A stretch of 64,000 nt of DNA from Bacteroidetes bacterium UBA4416. GTDB taxonomy: Bacteria; Bacteroidota; Bacteroidia; B-17B0; Aurantibacillaceae. Where the stretch lies: the NCBI GenBank assembly GCA_002390745.1, contig DGQK01000007.1:70075-134074 (forward strand). Reading direction: 5' to 3'. How positions within the stretch are numbered: the stretch's first letter is position 1; every line of letters starts with the position of its first letter. The notes beneath the pieces are model-generated. The model saw only the letters and a list, made by a program, of their open reading frames with translations. It did no database searches and had not been told where the DNA came from. Shown here in pieces: positions 17,909-26,239 of the stretch. A program made the translations under genes and the position numbers.

Positions 17909-18130
17909 TTACCTGGCCGGAGCTCCGGCGACATCTGTTTTCTGCCCGAATTCTTCGGGATTATATGTTGAGGCGGTGCCCCTGAAAGCCGGATCGGAAG
18001 AGGATTCAAGCTTTGGCTTGTTATTTTCCCACATGTGATGGCTCTTTTCCGTAAGAGCGGTAATTGCGATGCCCTTACCTGTATTTCCGGCCCATTGAAC
18101 ACTGAGTTGATACTGGTGTGATTGGCTCAT
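17909..18130 (-). pseudogene. Truncated OsmC-family gene (N-terminal half only)
   Basis: 73 residues starting MSQSHQYQLSVQWAGNTGKG. The segment KLESSSDPAFRGTASTYNPEE is the conserved front half of an OsmC-like peroxidase. In intact members this leads into the active-site Cys helix. Here the frame continues with GQKTDVAGAPAR and stops, so both redox Cys are missing. The alpha/beta hydrolase begins at once after it, which points to a deletion or recombination at about position 17945. Confidence 0.8.
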
Positions 18131-18180
18131 AAGAAACAGTCCTGAAATACGGACGACCAGATACGGACGCTCTCTATAAA

Positions 18181-18212
18181 CAAAGCCCCCAGAATACATC
18201 GTGGGGGCTTTG
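18181..18212 (-). terminator. Intrinsic terminator of small membrane protein gene
   Basis: Arms CAAAGCCCCCA and TGGGGGCTTTG (11 bp, perfect) around a 10-base loop, followed on the minus strand by TTTA. It lies six bases past the stop of the gene at 18218. Confidence 0.8.
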
Positions 18213-18217
18213 CTGTG

Positions 18218-18430
18218 TTATTTGTTGATTTTTTTTCTGACCGGTTTTAGCTGCAATTTGATGATCTGCCCGAAACCAATCACCATAAAGGCTGCAAAGG
18301 TCGGGTAAAGAATCCACATGGTGCTATTGACTGCAGGCATGCCGATAATCAGTGCAAATACCATGTGTAGCAGCGCTGTTAGAATCATCCCTACGGAACC
18401 GATGACAAAAAAAGGATTCATGTTTTTCAT
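18218..18430 (-). CDS. Small membrane protein, two helices
   Basis: 70 residues with two membrane helices (about 6-28 and 36-56) and a strongly basic tail (LKPVRKKINK), which places both ends in the cytoplasm. No family is recognised. It has its own terminator and lies between the osmC remnant and the PHA locus. Confidence 0.65.
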   Translation of the reverse strand: MKNMNPFFVIGSVGMILTALLHMVFALIIGMPAVNSTMWILYPTFAAFMVIGFGQIIKLQLKPVRKKINK

Positions 18431-18515
18431 GATTGATGCTTTTTAAGGGGTTAAACTAAAATTCAATTACAGGTCTTATACTACCGGATCTGCAATTGGT
18501 TACAATAATACAATC

Positions 18516-18549
18516 AAAAAGTCCTCACGATACTTCATGAGGACTTTTT
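18516..18549 (-). terminator. Intrinsic terminator after phaC
   Basis: Arms AAAAAGTCCTCA and TGAGGACTTTTT (12 bp) with a 10-base loop and a T run. It lies 20 bases beyond the phaC stop on the minus strand and can also act in the opposite direction. Confidence 0.85.
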
Positions 18550-18570
18550 TTAACATTATTCAACGTTTCC

Positions 18571-19617
18571 TTAATCCCTCTTTTTAAGCCACTGCGCCAC
18601 AGCCGGCGTCAGTTCCTTTTGCGAGCGGCTTCCCACGAACACGCCGATATGGCCGCCTTTGAAGCTGTACAATTCTTTATCATTTGTGCCCACGTAATCA
18701 TTCAATGGAATAGTGGCTGCCGGCGGCACGAGGTGATCTTCGGTAGCGTAAATATTCAATAAGCCGCAAGTCAGGTTTTTCAGGTTCACTTTTTTGCCTC
18801 CCACTTCCAGCTCTCCTTTGATGAGCTTATTGCCCTGGTACAGGTCTTTCATAAACTGCCTGTAGCACTCTCCGGCCTGGTCGGGGCTTTCGCTGATCCA
18901 TTTTTCCATGCGCAGGAAATTCAAGAGTTTGTCTTTATCATCCATAGAGCTGCTCAGCGTTTGCTGCTTCTGCAATTTCATCATCGGCTTGAGCATATCA
19001 AAGCCCTGGTTGAGGAAATCGCCCGGGATGAGGCCATCGAAGCCATCCACAAGGGTATCGAAATCCATGTCCTTACTCCAACGGAACAGCAAACCGTCGT
19101 TGGTGCTGAAATCAACAGGCGTTACATGCGTCACGAGGTTCTTTACCTTATTGGGATACAGGGAGGAATAGATCACGCTAAAGGTGCCGCCCTGGCAAAT
19201 GCTCAGGATATTGATCTTTTCCATCCGGTGTTTTTTACGGATAAAATCCACGCAGTTATTGATGTAACCATTGATGTAATCGTCCATGCTGAGGAAGCGG
19301 TCGGCCTTCGATGGGTTGCCCCAATCGATCAGGTAAATATCGAGGCCGGCATCCAGCAGGTTTTTAATGTAGCTGCGGTCGGGCTGGATATCCAGCATTT
19401 TATAGGTATTCACCAATGCATACACAATCAGCACCGGTGTTTTATACGTAGGGTCCGTGTCTCTGTTGTACCTGTAAAGGGTCAGTTTGTCTTCCTGATA
19501 AACTGGCGTTTTAGGAGTGGTTGCAATATCCACTTCATGGATCTCATTGAGCGTTTCATAGCTTTTCAGCATTTTACTGCTCATGTTGGTGATCTCTTCT
19601 AATAATGTATGTTCCAT
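18571..19617 (-). CDS. phaC: Class III PHA synthase catalytic subunit PhaC
   Basis: 348 residues, the size of class III PhaC. The lipase-like box has Cys in place of Ser (LSICQGG, Cys about 141), with Asp in TEDHLVPP (about 294) and His in KGGHIGV (about 324). Other family segments are YALVNTYKMLDIQPDRS, DIYLIDWG and HVTPVDFS. Known reaction: polymerisation of (R)-3-hydroxyacyl-CoA into polyhydroxyalkanoate on granules, together with PhaE. The phaE gene lies upstream on the same strand, separated by 113 bases containing a terminator, so read-through or a second promoter must feed phaC. Confidence 0.95.
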   Translation of the reverse strand: MEHTLLEEITNMSSKMLKSYETLNEIHEVDIATTPKTPVYQEDKLTLYRYNRDTDPTYKTPVLIVYALVNTYKMLDIQPDRSYIKNLLDAGLDIYLIDWGNPSKADRFLSMDDYINGYINNCVDFIRKKHRMEKINILSICQGGTFSVIYSSLYPNKVKNLVTHVTPVDFSTNDGLLFRWSKDMDFDTLVDGFDGLIPGDFLNQGFDMLKPMMKLQKQQTLSSSMDDKDKLLNFLRMEKWISESPDQAGECYRQFMKDLYQGNKLIKGELEVGGKKVNLKNLTCGLLNIYATEDHLVPPAATIPLNDYVGTNDKELYSFKGGHIGVFVGSRSQKELTPAVAQWLKKRD

Positions 19618-19662
19618 GTGACCGGGTGATTTATTTTCTTAATTATACACTTGCTTCTTTAC

Positions 19663-19696
19663 AAAAAAGGCTGCCCACAAACACATTGGCAGCCTT
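19663..19696 (-). terminator. Hairpin between phaE and phaC
   Basis: Arms AAGGCTGCC and GGCAGCCTT (9 bp) with a 12-base loop, followed on the minus strand by six T. It sits between phaE and phaC and may reduce phaC expression relative to phaE. Confidence 0.75.
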
Positions 19697-19730
19697 CTTA
19701 TGATTGTGCTATGAACACAAAAAGATGGAG

Positions 19731-21089
19731 TTATTTCTTTTTACCTTTCGCCTTTTCCTCTTCAAACAGTTCTACGGAAGCTGCATTTTGCATAGCCAGC
19801 TTGGTTTGCAGGTCTTTGACGGTTTTCTTAAGGTCATGGATGGTTTTGTACACCTCTTCCATTTCACTTTTGAATGCGATCGGGTATTGCGCAAATACAT
19901 TCTCAAATTGCTTTTGGAAATGTTTTTTCACTTCCATAGTCAATGTTAAGGCATCTGCTTTTACTTTAGAGAATTCGTCGGTAGCAAACAGATCGGAAAA
20001 TGTTTTCTCGTTGGTTTTGATCCATTCGTTATACATTTCCTGTGCAGTAGGCAGGGTATAAGTACCGGCAGCCATGTTTTTGTATTTCTCCTGGGTTTCT
20101 TTAGCTAAAGTTTCCATGGAAGCCTGCATGGTTTTGTACAGCTGGGATTGCAGTTCGGATTGCTTAATGCTGTATTCAGTTACTTTATCCAGCAACTCGA
20201 TGGTCGCTTCCACATTTTCCTTTTCTTTTCCCGGGTTAGCCAGTTTCAGCAAAGGTTCGAATGTTTTGGCAAAAATGTTATTCATTTTAGAGTACAGCTC
20301 TTTCATCTGCTCGGAGTTGCCTGAAAATAACTCAGGGAACTGAGCCGACATATTCTGCATTTGCGCATAATATTCTTTTCCTAAACCGTTCTGGTTCACA
20401 AAAAAGTTCTGCATTTGCCTGGTAGCATTGTCAAACACCTCTTTAAGGCTGTTGTTATTAAAGAACGAGCCGAACATCTGCTCAGTCATGTTCTTGTAGT
20501 TATCAGCCGAATAGATCGACTTCCAGGTTTCGGCGCTGAAATCCGCGTTTTTAAGGGCAGTCATCATTGGCTGGAACATTTCCTGTGCTTTCATGAACAC
20601 CTGGTTTCCTTCAAACATGTTTTTGAACATATCCTTATTGAAGGGGTTCTTCAGGTTGCTTGAAAATGTGTCATAAGATGCATTCATAGAATTCATCCAG
20701 CTGTTGTAAATATTGGTCCAGGCATTGTTCATGGTCGAGAAGCTATTGTTATAGTCATTCACGTTCTTACCATAGTTTACCATAGAATTGTAGATGCTCT
20801 GGTTGAAATCGGTCATTTGCTTCAAGCCTGACATCTGCTGGTTATACCAGTTTTTGAAGAATTCTTCAGGTTTTACCTCGTTGGCAAAAGGATTGGCAGC
20901 ATGGCCGCCCATTCCGTTGAACAGAGAAGCTTGTTTTTCCATCATATCCTTATAGAAAGACTGGCTTTCGGCCACTACATTTCCTGAGGCAAAAGCCGAT
21001 TGGAATTTTTTGGCAGAATCCATCCAGGCATTCATGGCATTTGCCTGTGCGTCCATCATAGTGTCGATGATTGGGTTGTTGGTTTTCAT
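19731..21089 (-). CDS. phaE: PHA synthase subunit PhaE
   Basis: 452 residues, rich in Asn, Met, Phe and Lys. It is largely helical and has no membrane segment. The C-terminal part matches PhaE: YNEWIKTNEKTFSDLF, EVKKHFQKQFENVFAQYP and a final coiled coil (MEEVYKTIHDLKKTVKDLQ). The first 250 residues are low-complexity repeats of MNNAW/YNSWMNSM type. Known role: the non-catalytic partner needed for class III PhaC activity. It is longer than the typical 350-residue PhaE. The ATG at 21089 is preferred because the upstream in-frame ATG adds an unrelated leader. Confidence 0.88.
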   Translation of the reverse strand: MKTNNPIIDTMMDAQANAMNAWMDSAKKFQSAFASGNVVAESQSFYKDMMEKQASLFNGMGGHAANPFANEVKPEEFFKNWYNQQMSGLKQMTDFNQSIYNSMVNYGKNVNDYNNSFSTMNNAWTNIYNSWMNSMNASYDTFSSNLKNPFNKDMFKNMFEGNQVFMKAQEMFQPMMTALKNADFSAETWKSIYSADNYKNMTEQMFGSFFNNNSLKEVFDNATRQMQNFFVNQNGLGKEYYAQMQNMSAQFPELFSGNSEQMKELYSKMNNIFAKTFEPLLKLANPGKEKENVEATIELLDKVTEYSIKQSELQSQLYKTMQASMETLAKETQEKYKNMAAGTYTLPTAQEMYNEWIKTNEKTFSDLFATDEFSKVKADALTLTMEVKKHFQKQFENVFAQYPIAFKSEMEEVYKTIHDLKKTVKDLQTKLAMQNAASVELFEEEKAKGKKK

Positions 21090-21179
21090 TTTTAACGTTT
21101 TAAAATATATGTGTAAATCAAGAATTCTGCTTACAGAACTGAAAATCAATTAAATACAAGCTCCCTTTGAAATTCGCTG

Positions 21180-21211
21180 CAAATGTCGTCAATTTTTCCG
21201 ATACGTGTCAA
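21180..21211 (-). promoter_or_regulatory. Candidate promoter for phaE
   Basis: On the minus strand a TTG (-33 element) is followed after 21 bases by GACATTTG, one mismatch from the Bacteroidota -7 consensus TAnnTTTG. It lies about 90 bases upstream of the phaE ATG. Confidence 0.4.
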
Positions 21212-21338
21212 GTAAATTCGTATTAATTTTTTGTTAAATAGTCGTAAAAATAATTTACTTGGTCTAAACTTAAATATCATCTCAAATCCTTGACATTATC
21301 GATTTTTTTTTTGAAAATTACCTGAAACAAACCTATTT

Positions 21339-21746
21339 ATGATTGAAAACGGACAAACTTACACGCACGAATTCTCATTTACACAGGACGAAGTGAACCG
21401 CTTTGCGGAAGTAACCGGCGACAAAAACCCTGTCCACATTGATGCAGCCTATGCGGCAAAAACCATGTTCAAACGCCCTATCATGCATGGCATGCTTGGA
21501 GCCTCCTTGTTCAGTAAAGTATTCGGCGTACTGTTTCCCGGCGAAGGCACCATCTACCTGAAGCAATCGCTGAGCTTTCTGAAGCCGATGTACATTGACA
21601 CGAAATACGAGGCTGTTTTTACGGTAAAGGAAGTGATCAAAGATAAACACCGCGCAGTGATTGAAACCCTCATCAAGGATAAAGAGACCGGGAATGTATG
21701 CACGAGCGGGGAAGCAACCGTGATGAATGTGGATAAGATCAACTAA
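21339..21746 (+). CDS. phaJ: MaoC-like (R)-specific enoyl-CoA hydratase (PhaJ type)
   Basis: 135 residues forming a single hot-dog domain. The hydratase-2 motif is TGDKNPVHIDAAYAA, with the catalytic Asp and His, followed by PIMHGMLGASLFSKV. Known reaction: hydration of trans-2-enoyl-CoA to (R)-3-hydroxyacyl-CoA, which links beta-oxidation to PHA synthesis. It is divergent from phaE across a 250-bp A/T-rich promoter region, and a reductase gene lies downstream. The symbol rests on this context. Confidence 0.88.
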   Translation: MIENGQTYTHEFSFTQDEVNRFAEVTGDKNPVHIDAAYAAKTMFKRPIMHGMLGASLFSKVFGVLFPGEGTIYLKQSLSFLKPMYIDTKYEAVFTVKEVIKDKHRAVIETLIKDKETGNVCTSGEATVMNVDKIN

Positions 21747-21827
21747 CTATTCCGGATAAATACGACTGAAACCACGCATTAAGGCATTCATGTATTCGTA
21801 TTTAGATTCATAATCATTTAAAAGACC

Positions 21828-22277
21828 ATGCCTGACAGCGTCGACTGCATAGAGTTTTCATACATCGGAAAAACCATTGAGGCTTCGGGGCTGATGGACA
21901 CTTGGTTCAAAAACATCCGGCTGACTGTTTTCGACGACCTGCCTGCGGTCAATGTATTTGCCGATAATAAAGAGCTTGGCATCGAGCTTTCCATCAATGA
22001 TGACGGCACCATACAGGCGATCTTCATGTTCAGGCATTCACCGCTCACACCGCCTGTATCAGGCAGCTTTGATCTGTCGAGGACTGAGCTGAAGAAAAAA
22101 TTAGGGTCCCCGTCCTTTTCTTTTGAAAAGGATTTGAGTGAGCCTTATGAGTTTATGTGGAGAAGCAACGACAAATGGCTGAGCCCTGATCAATCGACCT
22201 ATATCTCGTTTACCTACAATGAAGATGAATCCCACATTTTTCAGATAGCAATCGGTGACCACACACAATTCAACTAA
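21828..22277 (+). CDS. Hypothetical protein between phaJ and phaB
   Basis: 149 residues with no signal peptide or membrane helix and no recognised family. It is rich in acidic residues and beta-like segments (VNVFADNKELGIELSIND, YISFTYNEDESHIFQIAIG). It follows phaJ by 81 bases and precedes phaB by 18, so it is likely co-transcribed with phaB. Whether it has any link to PHA granules is untested. Confidence 0.65.
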   Translation: MPDSVDCIEFSYIGKTIEASGLMDTWFKNIRLTVFDDLPAVNVFADNKELGIELSINDDGTIQAIFMFRHSPLTPPVSGSFDLSRTELKKKLGSPSFSFEKDLSEPYEFMWRSNDKWLSPDQSTYISFTYNEDESHIFQIAIGDHTQFN

Positions 22278-22295
22278 TTAAAACCCTCCATAATT

Positions 22296-23045
22296 ATGAC
22301 TCAATCAAACAACAAGCGTACGGTATTGGTGACAGGTGCTACGGGCGGCCTGGGTACTGCCATGTGCAAAAAGCTTCACAGCGAAGGATTCAGGGTAGTC
22401 GGAAATTTTCACACGAAGGAAAAAGCCGAAAAATGGACTCAGCAGATGAATAAGGAAGGTATACACATCGAGCTGTTTCACGGCGATGTGAGCGACTTCG
22501 ACAGTGCTGGCAACATGATCAAGGAGATTGAAGCCAGGTACGGCCACATCGACACGCTCGTGAACAATGCCGGCATCACACGCGACGGGCGTTTGATCAA
22601 CATGAAACCGGAAGACTGGCATGCCGTGATCGGCACCAACCTCAATTCGGTGTTCAACTGCACGCGGCATGTCATCCAGGGCATGATAGAGCGTAACTTC
22701 GGGCGCATCATCAATATCTCTTCGGTAAACGGCCAACGCGGGCAATTCGGGCAAACAAATTACTCGGCTGCCAAAGCGGGTATGCACGGCTTCACCAAAT
22801 CCCTTGCCATGGAAGTGGCCAAATACGGAGTCACCGTCAATACGATCTCGCCGGGCTACATCGGTACCGATATGGTAATGGCGGTTCCGGAAAAAGTGTT
22901 GAACCAGATCGTAGGACAGGTGCCGATGGGCCGTCTGGGCGGTACGCACGAAGTGGCGCACCTGGTGGCTTTCCTCGCAAGCGAGGAAACAAGTTTTATC
23001 ACCGGCGCCAACTACAGCATCAACGGCGGGCAGCACGTATATTAA
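22296..23045 (+). CDS. phaB: Acetoacetyl-CoA reductase PhaB
   Basis: 249 residues, a short-chain dehydrogenase. The NADP-binding motif is TGATGGLGTAM (about 13-23), and NNAG is near residue 90. The catalytic Ser is in NISSVNGQRG (about 143), and Tyr/Lys are in NYSAAKAG (about 156/160). The motif INGGQHVY at the end is typical of PhaB. Known reaction: NADPH reduction of acetoacetyl-CoA to (R)-3-hydroxybutyryl-CoA. It could also be a FabG paralogue, but the neighbouring phaJ, phaE and phaC favour PhaB. Confidence 0.9.
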   Translation: MTQSNNKRTVLVTGATGGLGTAMCKKLHSEGFRVVGNFHTKEKAEKWTQQMNKEGIHIELFHGDVSDFDSAGNMIKEIEARYGHIDTLVNNAGITRDGRLINMKPEDWHAVIGTNLNSVFNCTRHVIQGMIERNFGRIINISSVNGQRGQFGQTNYSAAKAGMHGFTKSLAMEVAKYGVTVNTISPGYIGTDMVMAVPEKVLNQIVGQVPMGRLGGTHEVAHLVAFLASEETSFITGANYSINGGQHVY

Positions 23046-23064
23046 ACAGTCTTTTGGTTTTATC

Positions 23065-23688
23065 ATGGGGAAGAAAAATCCTGGCGTAGACGCTTATATC
23101 GACAAATCGGAAGACTTTGCAAAGCCCATCCTGAAGCATCTCCGTGCACTGGTGCATAAGGTTTGTCCGGATGTACAGGAAATTATCAAGTGGAGCTCAC
23201 CTCATTTTGATTATAAGAACGGACCGATGTGTCACATGGCCTCCTTCAAAAAGCACTGTGCCTTTGGTTTCTGGAAAGCGGCATTGATGAAAGACGAGAA
23301 ACTGATGGCTACCGCGAAATCGGAAGAAGCGATGGGGCACCTGGGAAAAATCACGTCTTTAAAAGACCTTCCGTCCGATAAGGTTTTGACTGCTTATATC
23401 AAAGAGGCAATGAAGCTGAACGAGGACGGCATCAGGCTTCCCTCCAGATCAAAGCCTGCCAGCGACGCCCAAAAGGAAGCGCTGAAAACACCGGACTACC
23501 TGGTGCTGAGTTTTAAGAAGCATCAGGAAGCGAAGGCCGTATTTGAAGCATTCAGCTATTCCAACAAAAAAGATTACATCGAATGGCTGGAAGAAGCCAA
23601 AACCGAAGCTACACGCAACAAGCGCCTGGAAACCGCCCTGGAGTGGATGGCAGAAGGAAAGACCAGGCACTGGAAGTATAAAAAATGA
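23065..23688 (+). CDS. YdeI/DUF1801 family protein
   Basis: 207 residues. The first half is a DUF1801 domain (VCPDVQEIIKWSSPHFDY, KKHCAFGFWK); the second half is the YdeI/OmpD-associated helical segment (YSNKKDYIEWLEEAKTEATR). Function is poorly known; members have been linked to stress and antimicrobial-peptide tolerance. It follows phaB by 19 bases and ends at a strong terminator, so it may be the last gene of the phaJ-phaB unit. Confidence 0.85.
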   Translation: MGKKNPGVDAYIDKSEDFAKPILKHLRALVHKVCPDVQEIIKWSSPHFDYKNGPMCHMASFKKHCAFGFWKAALMKDEKLMATAKSEEAMGHLGKITSLKDLPSDKVLTAYIKEAMKLNEDGIRLPSRSKPASDAQKEALKTPDYLVLSFKKHQEAKAVFEAFSYSNKKDYIEWLEEAKTEATRNKRLETALEWMAEGKTRHWKYKK

Positions 23689-23707
23689 TTCCCTGAGTTT
23701 TCATAAA

Positions 23708-23738
23708 AAAAAGCGCCACGGTCCTCGTGGCGCTTTTT
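23708..23738. terminator. Strong bidirectional terminator
   Basis: Arms AAAAAGCGCCACG and CGTGGCGCTTTTT (13 bp, perfect) with a 5-base loop. It lies between the converging YdeI-type and MFS genes. Confidence 0.92.
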
Positions 23739-23753
23739 CATGTCGCATATGGA

Positions 23754-25076
23754 TCAATGAGATGAACTCACTGCATTCACTGTGGTGTTTGCCACGGCCT
23801 GCTGTTTCTTTTTCACGATCAGGCTCACGCGGTATACCATAAAGATGCAGACCACCGTAATGCCCACCATCACCCAGCCCAGGGTATCGAAATGCTCTAT
23901 CGGGCTATTGTTGCTGGCCTGGAAAACAATGAGCCCGCTTACACCGGCGGCGAGGCCTCCGGCCATTTGCTGCAGGGATGAGTTGATGCTCATGAAGGCG
24001 CCCCTGTCCTGCATGTCGGGCAGGGCTGTAGTGAGCGCCATCGAGGGCACCATGCGGCTCATGATCCCGATCATCATCAGCACGTTTACCACCATCACCA
24101 CCCAGAGGGGCACCGGCGTGAGCGTCGTGTAGATCATCACCACCACCATCATCCATATGGAGGCAAGTGTAAACAGGGTGAACTTATTCACCTTATCCGC
24201 CAGTTTCCCGATCAGGGGCATTATGATGAGGGAGCTGATGCCTGCTACCATGAACAGGGAAGGCAATTGCTCTTTGGTAAGGTGAAGGTTGTTGATGGCG
24301 TAGGCGCTTCCCCAGGGCATGATCATAAAACCGCCCAGCGACAGCAGGGCTGTGGCCAGAAAGCCAACCCTGTACTCCCGTTTGCCCAGGGTATGTATCA
24401 AATGCTCAAAGGCGTTCTTTTCGTGCCTGATCTCCAGGTGCCTGGTGATGGGTTTCATTCTCACCATGATCACCAGCCAGATGATGGCTGCGAGGCCGAC
24501 AATCATAAAGAAAGGCGCCTGCCAGCCGAGCTTGTTGGCAATGGCCAGGCTGATGGGAATACCGAGCACCTGGCTGGCGCCGAAGCCCATTTGCATAAAG
24601 CCCATCACACGCCCCCGTTGGTGAAAGGAAAACAGATCCGCCACGATAGCCATAGAGATGGAACCGATGACGCCGCCGAAAATACCCGTGAAGATACGGG
24701 CTGCAATCAGTAAAGGATAACTTGTTGCCAGACCGCAGAACAAGGTGCCAACAATGAAGCCGATGTAAAAGAACAGCAATAGCTTTTTACGGTCGAAGCT
24801 GTCGGCAAAGCCTGCCGTTAAGAGCCCGGAGATACCGGCGCTGATGCCGTAGCTTAAAACGGCAAAGCCGAATTGTTTGGTGGTAAGGCTCATGGATTTC
24901 ATCAGCAGATCGCCCAGGGGCGACATCACCATGAAGTCGAGCACAACGGTAAATTGCGTGAGGGCCAGCAGCACGATGACCAGCACCTGGTAGCTGCTGA
25001 ATTTTGGGGTATCCGGTGGTGCGGCGGCAGGGGCTGCGGAGTTGGGTTGCTTTGAAGCGGGTAGTGTTGTTTCCAT
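23754..25076 (-). CDS. MFS transporter, probable drug/metabolite exporter
   Basis: 440 residues with 12 predicted membrane helices. The DHA1-type loop is GLLTAGFADSFDRKKLLLF (about 85-103), and a QRGRVMGF segment follows helix 4. An Ala/Pro-rich N-terminal tail (about 1-25) precedes helix 1. Known of the family: proton-coupled efflux. A small conserved gene and a TetR regulator lie upstream on the same strand within 240 bases, a typical repressor-pump layout. The substrate is unknown. Confidence 0.9.
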   Translation of the reverse strand: METTLPASKQPNSAAPAAAPPDTPKFSSYQVLVIVLLALTQFTVVLDFMVMSPLGDLLMKSMSLTTKQFGFAVLSYGISAGISGLLTAGFADSFDRKKLLLFFYIGFIVGTLFCGLATSYPLLIAARIFTGIFGGVIGSISMAIVADLFSFHQRGRVMGFMQMGFGASQVLGIPISLAIANKLGWQAPFFMIVGLAAIIWLVIMVRMKPITRHLEIRHEKNAFEHLIHTLGKREYRVGFLATALLSLGGFMIMPWGSAYAINNLHLTKEQLPSLFMVAGISSLIIMPLIGKLADKVNKFTLFTLASIWMMVVVMIYTTLTPVPLWVVMVVNVLMMIGIMSRMVPSMALTTALPDMQDRGAFMSINSSLQQMAGGLAAGVSGLIVFQASNNSPIEHFDTLGWVMVGITVVCIFMVYRVSLIVKKKQQAVANTTVNAVSSSH

Positions 25077-25087
25077 GAATAAAAAAA

Positions 25088-25303
25088 TTAATCGGGAAGC
25101 TCCTCGCAGAAAAATCCTGCTGTGCTAACCCTGTGAATGATATCTGTTGTGTTATTAATCCTGGATTCGATCCGGAGAACCTTGTCAATGTCCTCCCGGT
25201 CTATATTCCAGCCGATGATCGATGTTTCTGCATTGAGCAGGACACTGATCTCTTTGTGCGCTTCTTCTGTGTCTACATTGGTTTTAAAGATCAAGATGTG
25301 CAT
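25088..25303 (-). CDS. Small conserved ferredoxin-like-fold protein
   Basis: 71 residues. The pattern MHILIFKTNVDTEEAHKEIS, WNIDREDIDKVLRIES and FFCEELPD is one I associate with a family of small Bacteroidota proteins of heavy-metal-associated-domain-like fold but lacking the CxxC metal site. No function is known. It sits between the TetR gene (10 bases) and the MFS gene (11 bases) and is clearly in their operon. Confidence 0.75.
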   Translation of the reverse strand: MHILIFKTNVDTEEAHKEISVLLNAETSIIGWNIDREDIDKVLRIESRINNTTDIIHRVSTAGFFCEELPD

Positions 25304-25313
25304 GGTACATGGT

Positions 25314-25904
25314 TTAGGGCGTTAGTGCTTTTAAAACGAGTTCAAGGGTTTCATACATGGTTTTTTTAGAAAACTTATAAGGCCTGTTGCCTACACTTTT
25401 TCCTTTGTTTTCAAATTCGAGAAGCGTGTACAATGGGCCGAAGGCCACACTCCAGTACGATTCGAAAGACATAAAATGCAGCTGCTTGTTTGCGATGGCA
25501 TTTTTCACAAAGGCCTGCATCACCGGCCTGAAAGACTTCGTGATCTCATCCTGGATAGGCCCGGCATAGTGTGTGCGCTTTATCTTTTCATAGAATTTTG
25601 CCGCTTCCTGATTCTTCAGCCAGTATGCCGACCGGTTTTCCCATTGCTTTTTCAGGCCTTCGGCAAAAGGCATGTCCGGAGAAAAGCCTTTCATCGTTTC
25701 CTGAAGCATCCGCTTGCCTTCTTCAATTCCCAGGCGGACGATCAGGTCCTCTTTGTTCTTATAATAGATATACAGCGTGCCTACCGAAATGCCGCAGGCC
25801 TTTGCCAGCTTCTGCATGCTGAACCCGTCGAGGCCATCGCGAAGCAGTATGGAAATGGCATTTTTCCTGACCAGTGTTTCTTTATGTGTGTCTCTTATTC
25901 TCAT
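25314..25904 (-). CDS. TetR/AcrR family transcriptional regulator
   Basis: 196 residues. The N-terminal HTH is clear: AISILLRDGLDGFSMQKLAKACGISVGTLYIYYKNKEDLI (about 13-52). The C-terminal ligand domain is unclassified. The ATG at 25904 lies only about nine bases from the -7 box, so the message may be almost leaderless. A palindrome within the promoter suggests autorepression. It heads the TetR / small protein / MFS pump operon, so the ligand is probably a pump substrate. Confidence 0.92.
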   Translation of the reverse strand: MRIRDTHKETLVRKNAISILLRDGLDGFSMQKLAKACGISVGTLYIYYKNKEDLIVRLGIEEGKRMLQETMKGFSPDMPFAEGLKKQWENRSAYWLKNQEAAKFYEKIKRTHYAGPIQDEITKSFRPVMQAFVKNAIANKQLHFMSFESYWSVAFGPLYTLLEFENKGKSVGNRPYKFSKKTMYETLELVLKALTP

Positions 25905-25912
25905 TCCGGGTA

Positions 25913-25944
25913 CAAATATAAATGAACATTCATTCATTTACAAA
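25913..25944 (-). promoter_or_regulatory. Bacteroidota promoter with embedded TetR operator
   Basis: On the minus strand TTTG (25941-25944) is followed by exactly 20 bases and TATATTTG (25913-25920), a perfect -33/-7 pair. The spacer is an inverted repeat at 25920-25939 with arms AAATGAA and TTCATTT around six bases. A repressor bound there would block polymerase. The TetR start codon is immediately downstream. Confidence 0.75.
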
Positions 25945-26239
25945 TTATTTACGGTCTGTTACCATGGTCGGTTCCGGACAGGCAGTCGCATACGACGAAC
26001 CTATAACCACACAAGGGACCTTCGCAGGCATTGTGACTGATCAGCAGCATCAGAAAACCGGGCTCTTTTTTTGCGATGCGTCGTTCGTACCATGGCTCTG
26101 TTTTCCGACAAACCTACAGCGAAGAAACAGCCGGCACAAGCGCAAATAGGCCGGATAAGTCCGGAAGACGGTGAACGGTTGCAGGCCAGCGGTGAATACT
26201 TAAACCTTTCTGCTTATGGGAAATCCGCAGGAATACTGT
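25945..26239. other. No gene recognised
   Basis: This 295-bp stretch lies between the TetR promoter and the broken GyrI-like gene. Short open frames on the plus strand do not resemble any family and have no convincing ribosome binding site. It may be eroded coding sequence. Confidence 0.4.

Noticed and set aside
24267..24713. Open frames antisense to the MFS transporter
   Set aside because: Composition is low-complexity (His/Gln/Asp rich) and mirrors membrane-helix codons of the real gene.
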